DNA of 64,000 nucleotides from Argopecten irradians. Its lineage: Eukaryota > Mollusca > Bivalvia > Pectinida > Pectinidae. Below, in pieces: positions 55,774 to 64,000 of this stretch. Numbering within the stretch: the first letter of the stretch is position 1; each line of letters opens with the position of its first letter. The position numbers and the translations under genes were made by a program. Where the stretch lies: NCBI RefSeq assembly GCF_041381155.1, contig NC_091135.1, positions 55,813,997 to 55,877,996 of the forward strand, written 5' to 3'. Under the pieces are notes generated by a model. That model ran no database searches and had not been told where the DNA came from. It was given only the letters and a program-made list of their open reading frames with translations.

Positions 55774-56721
55774 CCGAAGTCACTTTGTATGAAACACTCA
55801 GGTTGTTTTAATGGTAAACACGTTTATTTTCTAACATTTTATTCGTTTTGCCATGTATGTAATATGTTGATACACATCCAATGAAATTCAATTGCAAGAC
55901 ATATCATTACATAGCACACGTCAATTTAATTTTAAAATATTGCAATTTTATTAAGTACATTAATAATTACCCAGAAATATCAAATCAGATATTTAAGAAA
56001 TTGTTTTTTGTTTGTTTGTTTGATTGAATAATTAACGTCCTATTAACAGCTATGGTCATGTAAGGACGGCCTCCCATGTATGCGGTGTGTTGCGTGTATG
56101 TTATACGAGGTGCGTGTTTCGGGAGACTGCGGTATATTCATGTTTTGTCTTCTTGTATAGTGGAACTTTTGCCCTTTTTATAGTGCTATATCACTGAAGC
56201 ATGCTGCCGAAGACACCAAGCAACACAACCCAACCGGTCACATTATACTGACAACGGGCGAACCAGTCGTCCCACTCCCTGTATGCTGAGCGCTAAGCAG
56301 GAGCAGAAACTACCACTTTTATAGACTTTGGTGTGTCTCGGCCAGGTGACAGAACCCTCAACTCAAGGCCAAAAGTGAGGCGGTGCCAAGGGAGGCATTA
56401 GGAAAGATTAAGTCAGTTAGGAAGAAGAGAAAAGATAAGATCCTAAATTAAGTCGCCTTTTACGATCATGCAATAGGGGCAGCAGGTACAATTCTAACGC
56501 TCTACCTGCAGGACATGCATGTACAGTTTGAATGTTATGTTCACTTTCGAGTACCAGCACTATATGACATATGACAAAAAAGTAAATGTCAAATAATATT
56601 TTCATTAGTGTGGCAGTATTGTTCTCCGAATCAAAATTGTTTACAATTCGTTTCAGTACGTATATTGCTAGTCTTAATGAAAAAAATACGTTCTGAAAAT
56701 TGCTATATTTAAATCTATAGG
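55774..56721. repeat. Left arm of a large inverted repeat
   Basis: Two blocks, 55774-56003 and 56513-56721, are reverse-complement matches of 62891-63135 and 61518-61735. The outer edges are CCGAAGTCAC here and GTGACTTCGG on the right. The inner edges are TTTAAATCTATAGG here and CCTATAGATTTAAA on the right. The SINE at 56004-56512 occupies the gap between the two blocks. Confidence 0.75.
56004..56512 (-). mobile_element. SINE-type element with (CAAA)n tail
   Basis: On the minus strand the element starts near CCTGCAGGTAGAGCG and runs to the CAAACAAACAAAC tail at about 56010-56025. Internal phrases such as ACCGGTTGGGTTGTGTTGC and CATGGGAGGCCGTCC match my memory of a common bivalve repeat. It has no long frame. 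It lies within the left arm of the large inverted repeat. Confidence 0.6.
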
Positions 56722-57180
56722 CGGATTTTTCATCTCCAAAAAAAAGTAAATAATATCAATGTTTTAATCTAAATCACTGAGACTGTCAAAAGTAAACGCC
56801 ATTGAAGATCAAAACGAGGACGGGCAAAGAAAAATTTGAAAGTATTTTCATAAGGGTTGCCAATAAACATTCAGGGGTTTTTGCAAGATGAACCCGAAAT
56901 AAATCATATATCAGAGAACTCTTTTGGTGTTGCAGCTTTGTATTTATAATATTAATTTTTCTATCACCATATTCATAATACTTTTACAGTTAAGGGGTTA
57001 AGGTCAAAACTGAAGAGTAGAAGTTTGGAACTACAAAGTTATTTCTGTTTCTAAGAGGATATTAAAGATGCTCCATCGCTGACAAACGGTATCTTTTCAC
57101 TATAAAAAACAGGAGCAGACGATTTAGTATTTTTCTTCAGATACAAAAGTTACTTACTTTACACCATTACCACCATTGAA

Positions 57181-57287
57181 AAGTTTTAGCTTCATATTTT
57201 ACATCAAGATAAAAATTTAAAAAATAATTAATTGCACCCCGAAAAAATTCCGTGGCATCTTGATGTAAAATATGAAGCTAAAACTTT
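57181..57287. repeat. Inverted repeat with 30-bp arms
   Basis: AAGTTTTAGCTTCATATTTT then ACATCAAGAT is mirrored exactly at 57258-57287. The loop of about 47 bases is AT-rich. Confidence 0.65.
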
Positions 57288-57299
57288 AAGTTATTTGTT

Positions 57300-58500
57300 G
57301 AGCTATCGGGATACTCTTTACATCTTTTAAAACTACAGATAATAGCCGACAACTTTTGTTCGGAGAAAAAAATCATTTGGCATCGTCTTTTTTTCTCTTT
57401 CAACGAGTTAAAAATTCATGCCAACTTAATTCCGAGCATTTTTAAATTGTTGACGTCGTGTGTCAGACGACGTAATCGCCGGAGCGGAGATTCTACAGTG
57501 TATCTCGAATTATGCAACAAGCAGCAATAAGTAATACTTGTAATTCATGGATTTTGTAGTTGATAATGTCAATTTTATATGTGACTAATTATATAGAAAG
57601 AAAACCGTTCTAACATTATTTTTTCTCGTCGCAATTTACCATACATACCAAGAAAGCCGAGAAACCATTGGTCAAAATACACAAATTTGTAATTCATTTC
57701 ATGCCGAAATAAGTTTTCTAATGCCTCTACAAATCAGGTAGTGGTTTCGACGGAAATCGCGGTCCGGTAAAATTTCTAATATGTTGACGTCATCGGTACA
57801 AAACAAGCACCTGTGCGATGAAGATGAGCATCGATTATAAGTTGATTTTTTCAAAAGATATAAATATAAGACAAAATTAACACAAGGAATTTATTCAATT
57901 TATCATTGAAATAATGAATTTTAAAATATTGTTTGAGATGCTGACGACAGCGATATCTATTTATAGTAGTAAGGTATTTCCTTAGCGGGACAACCACTTT
58001 CGATTTACAACACGGGCCATATGCAGATGTATATGGACATTTTATCTAAATCTTTACCAAAACAACATGGCAACCTTCTGATTATGATATTCAACAAACA
58101 AACTTTGAAGTGATATCGACGTTATTGATGATACAAGCCTACATAACAGTTGTTATGAACATACATTGACAGCTGAATTATACTGTAACTGCACCAAGGA
58201 TTCCAAGGCACATTTATGTTGAGTAAGTATATTTGAATTTCTCAATAAAAAATATACAAATTACATTATCAGATTGTAATTCTAGAGCAAAGTTGATAAG
58301 AATGAACTGCACTGTGATATCCTTCAATGTACATACATAGCATGTTTTGTATTATAAATATAGGTAACCCCTCCCCAACACACACACACTCTTTGAACTG
58401 CCAGTTGTTTGGGTTTGTGTGAGTAATTATAACATGAATGAAAAGGCTCTGTTGTTTTACAAATAAATTCTAAAGATTTAGAACACCATTTGACCAATTT
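57300..58500. other. Non-genic stretch
   Basis: It contains a CpG-richer patch near 57450-57490 (GACGTCGTGTGTCAGACGACG) and a TTGACGTCAT word at 57783, both perhaps of mobile-element origin. No coding signal. Confidence 0.35.
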
Positions 58501-58505
58501 ACAAT

Positions 58506-58858
58506 GTTTGTTTGTTTGTTTGTTTGAGTTTTACGGCCCATCGACAACTAAGGTCATTTAGGGCCAAACTACAAGTCAGGCATTAATATCAGGATAAAAG
58601 GTCAGGGTAAGAAAAGGCAAGTGAGGATTAAAACACAGATTGTAAACGTTTATTTGATAAAAAAGGTTTGCATGGGATAAAATAGTTTTGGCTAAAACAC
58701 ACGAGAAAACTCATGCAAAAAGTTGATGAAACGATGAAATGTTGAGTTGATACGATGATATGATGAGAAAAACGTTCATATTTTATCTAAAATTCCGATT
58801 TCTTTGAGATAATTAAAAATACGATTATGTCTCACGGCATGAAACAAAGTGTACATGT
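58506..58858 (-). mobile_element. 3' UTR of the same LINE family as at 1-898
   Basis: It starts with (GTTT)n and GAGTTTTACGGCCCATCGAC, the reverse complement of the tail end at 870-898. It stays collinear with that copy back to about base 540. Only the 3' UTR is present, which is the usual result of 5' truncation during target-primed insertion. Confidence 0.75.
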
Positions 58859-58859
58859 G

Positions 58860-59900
58860 AATTTACAATGTACATATGTTGTGGTCACAATCTATTTCCA
58901 CCCCTACATGTAGATGTACAATGTATAGTGTTACTGCACATTCAAGTTGCTAAAATAGTGTTAGCATGCAAATGTTTGATATATCTTTGTCCAAATTCAA
59001 GATATATATGAACATTTATTGCCATGTCAGATTTTGTTCTAAAATTAAATATACAACAAATATAAATAATTAAGTAGTAAATATACAGTGCATATACACA
59101 ATTGTATATGGTTAAATATTTTATGTATAACTGGTAAGATGTATAAGTACTGTGTACATGGACCATATTTGTAGGCGGTATTCAAATTTGCAGTTGATCA
59201 ATCTCTCAGTTCAAGGTTTACAAACATGTACTTCAATGATCTGTCTCTTCATTGTTTACTATAGAATACCAGAAATTGATACCCAGAGGATTTATGTACA
59301 AGAAAACATATATTACGTTAGTTAAATTGTGAAGAAAAAGATAAAATAAAAATACATGTAATCTGCACCTGATGCTCAGAGTAACCAGAGTTTCTTCTAA
59401 CTCTAACAACACATAATAGACATTCTATAGTATGATATGTCACCTCACTTAGTCTGGCAATAGGTCTAGAGTCATTGAAACCAGAATAATCTTGCTATCT
59501 AGATGGAAAATGGAAAGGTGATTTTATTTCTGATTTTAAACAGTTTAAGAGATTCTGTACCTGGACTTTATATACATGGATGGAATACCTGACCTGATTA
59601 AAAACACCAATGTATCTGCAATAGCTGAATAAGATTATTCATACTGTATTATGTTTTTCAGCCTCTAATATGTGCAATCCTTTTGAAATGAGAGTAATGG
59701 AAAAAAATTCAAAATTTCAAATCTGACATGAATATTTGATTTTCTTTTCAGGATTTTTTTCTTACCTGTAATGATCAGTTATTGAATTATACTGCCAACC
59801 AGAAGTTTTAATGGAAGATTAGTGAAACTTTGAGAAATCTGCTAGATTGATTTACTGCAAAGGTAGGAGCAAACATGTTTGTTAAGTTCAATTAATCTGT
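58860..59900. other. Non-genic AT-rich stretch
   Basis: Short frames only; nothing recognised. Confidence 0.35.
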
Positions 59901-59903
59901 AAT

Positions 59904-60028
59904 GGATCACAGAGACCTGGCACGAATTTGTAAACCAACAGTATACATATATAAATTATAGTATTATAAATATGTATACTCAGTCTGTTGGTTAAAAAAT
60001 ATCGTGCCAGGTCCCTGTGTGATGGATC
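59904..60028. repeat. Inverted repeat with arms of about 40 bp
   Basis: GGATCACAGAGACCTGGCAC then a TAAACCAACAG stretch is mirrored, with a few changes, by CTGTTGGTTAA and GTGCCAGGTCCCTGTGTGAT. The centre is TATACATATATAA-like. Probably a miniature foldback element. Confidence 0.6.
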
Positions 60029-60029
60029 A

Positions 60030-61510
60030 AGAGTTTTTTGGGGGGCGTTTGGAAACTTATTTTTTTATATATGTAAAAAGTGTTTTCACCATTTTTTACA
60101 TTCATGATCACACCTCGGAATTTATACCAAAAGTGTATCTTTATTAGTCTAAGATCTATTTTTAGGTGTAACTTTCTAAGCACTAGTGTATTTAATATGA
60201 GCAAGATTTTTTAAATGGTATACATACATATAACATGCACATGTATTTATACTTAGTTACTTAGAGTGTACCATACATTTTATTTGATGCTTGTACAACC
60301 AGAAACTGCCATTCAAATGATTTTATTATTCTGGATGGTTTTTACAATGTTTGTTTTATTGAAAACTTACAGGTACATCAGTTTGGACTGCATGTACATG
60401 GACATCAGTGGGTGACAACCTTAGGAAGATAATCAATCTCCTGTTATGAAACTGAAACTCAGCCAGTTCATCACCATTTTCCAATCTGCATTATTAAAAA
60501 TACCATACCTGTATAAGGCTTTTGAGTTCTTTCAAATTTAATTCATACAGTTGTGAACTTTTACAAGTTATTGTGTTTAAAAAAAGAAAACATGACAGAC
60601 AATATATAGATACATGCACATGGATATTCTTTACATAAATAATGTAACCAGAGGCCAAAGATACAAGATATATGTATGTGTCTACAATTCAGACAAATCA
60701 CAACACACATGTGCATGTACATAGACACCACAGGACTTTGGTTCTATAGATATACGAACACCTCATGTATGTGTAACACAGTATTGCCCGTAAACAGAGG
60801 TGTCTAAGGCCTGTGGTAGACGCCATGTATATATATATATCTGCAATATGATCAAGACAACATACATGTACATGTTTGTAGATAAAGCAGTGTATCTATG
60901 AAATTGACAAGACATATACGCTGCAGTTTATCTACAAACTAAACAAGACACAACACACATGTACCAATGCATGGTATATACAATATGGTCAAGACATATC
61001 ACAAATGTAAGTACATTTGTTTACATTTATATGGAGATTTAGTGGATGGGGCTTCTGTATAAAGCTATATACACGTAGATAGAGCATTGAACACATGCAT
61101 AACAAATTAAACCCTATGAAACATTGAAAAGTATATATATATATATATATATGCTTTATTTTCCTGTTTTATTAAAGGTACAGGTCACATGCATAATTTG
61201 TTTCCATAAACATGCAAGTCCCTGAATGTTACAAACTTTTGATTTATCAACACCTAATCTGTTGATGGTATTGATACTTTTGTGTCGAAGTTTAGGGAAA
61301 GGGTGATATTAGCAAAATTGATAAATTAGTTGCCCTGGTAACTAGCAAATTACTTCAGTGTGCACACATATGAAGAGTACTGCATTACAATTTTGATTAT
61401 ATTCATCTGAACATCTTGATTTCGAAACACATACGCTATCGGCTTACTACATATGACGGAATAGATAAGAAATGATATAGAATATACATGTAATTTTGAA
61501 TATTATTGAC
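60030..61510. other. Non-genic stretch rich in TACATGTA words
   Basis: Frequent CATGTACATG and CACATGTA words and a (TA)n run (61133-61150). No coding signal on either strand. Confidence 0.4.
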
Positions 61511-61872
61511 ATTCAATCCTATAGATTTAAATATTGTAATTTTCAGAACGTATTTTTTCATTAAGACTAGCAATATTCGTACTGAAACGAATTGTAAACA
61601 TTGATAGTTTGATTCGGAGAACAATGCTGCCACAGTAATGTTAAAATATATTGAACTTTATTTTATTTGCCATATGTCATATTGTGCTGGTACTCGGAAG
61701 TGAACATAACAAACAAACTGTACATGCATGTAAAAAAAAACTACGGTTCCTTTTTATTTACTGTGTTACGATAATAATACGCCACACTAGTGACACCAGA
61801 GTGTGATATCGCATCCTAAGTTATGATAAAGAAGAATTCAGTAGTTGGAGAACACTCCCAATTATCCACACA

Positions 61873-61950
61873 GAAAAACGGACGGACCACAGACCATGGA
61901 CGAAAGCTGATTTGAAAACCCCATCACCTGATGATAGTGGGCTAAAACTG
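61873..61950 (+). mobile_element. Solitary end of the repeat seen at 52404-53055
   Basis: GGACGGACCACAGACCATGG, the GCTGATTTGAAAA stretch and CACCTGATGATAGTGGGCTA match the right end of the longer element. The remainder is missing. Confidence 0.5.
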
Positions 61951-61981
61951 ACATATTCCTCGATAAAACTACACGCTGTGG

Positions 61982-61990
61982 GCATGCGCA
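61982..61990 (+). promoter_or_regulatory. NRF1-like site before the membrane-anchor exon
   Basis: GCATGCGCA fits half or more of the NRF1 palindrome (GCGCATGCGC). It lies 63 bases before the proposed start codon, as expected for a TATA-less promoter. Confidence 0.35.
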
Positions 61991-62052
61991 GGCTGACAAA
62001 AGAAAAATCGATCAGACACGCGGTGCAGCGAGTATCATTAGTACGTGTAAAG

Positions 62053-62174
62053 ATGTCGAAAATGATCCGACTTTATGTAATCGCTGTCGGCTTTACCATG
62101 GTATTACTATGTGTTCTGATTTATCGCATCGATAAAGTAGTGGACATGAAATTTATGGGAAAAGCGGTTCATGA
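62053..62174 (+). CDS. First exon of a type II membrane protein (partial)
   Basis: From ATG at 62053 the frame reads MSKMIRLYVIAVGFTMVLL then CVLIYRIDKVVDMKFMGKAV. A short basic start, a single hydrophobic segment of about 20 residues and a polar stem are what Golgi glycosyl- and sulfotransferases show as a signal anchor. The exon ends at ATGA|GTAAGT, a strong donor. No following exon is visible in the remaining 1.8 kb, so the gene would continue beyond the window. The ATG at 62053 was preferred to upstream in-frame options because the anchor should lie near the N-terminus and the NRF1-like site is just upstream. The enzyme class is inference. Confidence 0.5.
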
Positions 62175-62179
62175 GTAAG

Positions 62180-63919
62180 TATTTTTTATTCCTGCAGTAC
62201 TTTATACTTTCATTGGTGAAATGCCGACCGAAACTTTTAACACAATCCTCAATATTTGTAAAAAGCCATATCAAGTTCAGTTCCGTCGAAGTATACATAT
62301 TTTTTGTTTTGATATTTAAAGTGAGATCATTGTGTGTTAATTGCATGATGAAAATGTTGCTTTAAATGATAGTAAGGTCATTACTTCTTACAGCAGAGTG
62401 ATATTATATACAGAAACTAAAAACACCCGAAACATGGTATAGAGTCAAACCTTGTTGATAAAGACCATCCAATGGACAAAGGGAATATGGTCTTTAAAGG
62501 CAGTTTGTCTTTATACACATGTTAAAATTGGTCCTTTTGAACTATAGGAAAGCGGTCGCATTAAGCAGATGGTCTTTATACAGAGTTGGCCGCTATGACA
62601 GGTTTTCTGGTCCACTACGTTTACGAAAAGAAACAATAAAACAATTATAACGCAATAACACCATACAAATACAAAATTCCCGTTATAAACATTAGTTACA
62701 ATGAAGGTGTCTTTTGTTGTTTTGCTGTGTGATGTAGTAATAGTCAAAACCCGTGTCGTAATTAAAATGACCCAAACAATAAAATAAATTACAGTTATCT
62801 CTTTAAAAATGTTCGGAAAACTTAACCAAATTATCCAATTCGTCTTACAGTTTAAGAATTAAGAGTCGTTTTGCTTAAGTATGTACCTTTAAATGTTATT
62901 TCTTACATATCTGATTTGATATTTCTTGGTAATTATAAATATACTTACTAAAATTGCAATATTATTAAAATAAGTTGACGTGTACTTTGTAATGATATTG
63001 ATTTACATGTCATGCAATTGAATTTCATTGGATGTGTATCAATATATTACATACATTCCAAAACAAATAAAATGTTAGAAAACAAACGTGTGTACCATTA
63101 ATACAACCTGAGTGTTACATACTAAGTGACTTCGGAACACCGGTATTTAGTAAGCCATTACATTAACTTCTTTGATGACAGAATGCGTTAACCAGCAACG
63201 ATTAATGAGCTGTCAGAGCTGAGGGGCTTAATATTGGGTATGAAAACTTATTTTGATACAATATTTGCAAAATGTGTGAGAGAAAAAAACGTTTAAGAAA
63301 AGTAATCGAAATATGTCCTTGGATAGAATTGAATGAGAAGTTGAATGAAAGCAATTTCTATAGAAGAAAAATGAAGAGCATCATTTATCAATATCATTTA
63401 TCAATTTCGTACAATTCATCTAGCTCTATACTAGTGTATAAGCAGTACTCTGTGACATCAAGAGCGATACAACGCCAAAACGTAAAGTTTTTCATCACAT
63501 AACGACCAAGGTTCACACTCACCTTGAATAAACAAAGATCAATACATGATAACGGACATTTATGCTTGCTTTTCTTTTACATTAAACGTAATATTCAAAC
63601 GTATACGAACTCCCTATATATTTATGTACATAGTCATTACTGTTTGTCATCAATTCGGTTATTTATTTCGTATTTGCTGTTTAGTTATCTTATTTTCGAA
63701 ATAAATTGTGAAAGGACATTTATTTAGAAAACAATTTTCACATAAAATCAATACACATATTCTAATTGATAATCTTTTTTATTATATTCACTATCATAAT
63801 TAAAGATTTCACTACGTGGCAAACAACAGATGGCTGTCCAATTTGTTCTGACAATTAAAAATTGACCGTAACTCATCAATGTATCTACGTAATATTGACA
63901 TACTTTTGTTTGTATGATT
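62180..63919. other. Presumed intron or flank right of the membrane-anchor exon
   Basis: AT-rich, with the outer block of the inverted repeat at 62891-63135. Short frames only. If the exon at 62053 is real, this would be its first intron. Confidence 0.35.
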
Positions 63920-64000
63920 GTTAAGGTTTTACGGCCCATTGATAACTAATGTCATTTAGGGCCAAACTACAAGGCAGGCATTAGTATTAGAATATAGACA
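63920..64000 (-). mobile_element. 3' end of the same LINE family, cut by the window edge
   Basis: GTTTTACGGCCCATTGATAA, then TTTAGGGCCAAACTACAAGG, is the reverse complement of the LINE end near 830-898. The copy runs out of the window. Confidence 0.65.

Larger units (their letters stand above)
61518..63135. repeat. Right arm of a large inverted repeat
   Basis: Reverse-complement partner of 55774-56721. Its two homologous blocks (61518-61735 and 62891-63135) are separated by 1155 bp not found in the left arm. That extra segment holds the first exon of a membrane protein. Confidence 0.75.

Overview
The window is eukaryotic nuclear DNA, most likely from a bivalve mollusc and possibly a scallop. 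It is AT-rich, with GT-AG spliced genes, long introns, LINE and SINE debris, and short hairpin elements of the kind common in bivalve genomes. The organism call is inference; no sequence database was searched.

The core (about 15.8-41.5 kb) is a head-to-tail array of four alpha-tubulin genes on the + strand. All share one architecture: exon 1 carries only the start codon, exon 2 is 223 nt, and exon 3 is 1130 nt. Copies 1, 3 and 4 encode complete 451-residue alpha-tubulins with K40 and a C-terminal EY. Copy 2 is a pseudogene with two in-frame nonsense codons, and the TATA box and one AATAAA present in its siblings are changed. Copies 3 and 4 lie in a direct duplication of about 8.1 kb whose edges fall inside exon 3. 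Each copy has an RFX/X-box-like palindrome upstream, about 225-231 bp before the TATA box in copies 1, 3 and 4. This raises the possibility of a ciliary alpha-tubulin cluster. Patchwork similarity in exon 3 suggests gene conversion.

The left flank (1-15.8 kb) has no convincing host gene. It holds a LINE 3' end with RNase H and (CAAA)n tail (1-898), degenerate tandem modules (3.8-4.95 kb), and a LINE RT tail on the minus strand split by a foldback element (7.1-8.1 kb). Two near-perfect hairpin elements (13.4 and 14.5 kb) and a run of 23 G follow.

The right flank (41.5-64 kb) holds a candidate promoter with a short ORF (42.3-42.6 kb), a hAT-like non-autonomous element with a 5-bp target duplication (42990-44524), several inverted repeats, and a hammerhead-like core motif (48.4 kb). 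Scattered exon-like Cys-containing fragments lie at 51.1-55.6 kb. A large inverted repeat (55.8-56.7 kb against 61.5-63.1 kb) contains a SINE in one arm and, in the other, a first exon encoding a type II membrane anchor. Two further copies of the first LINE's 3' end lie at 58.5 kb and at the right window edge.

No rRNA, tRNA gene or CRISPR array was recognised.
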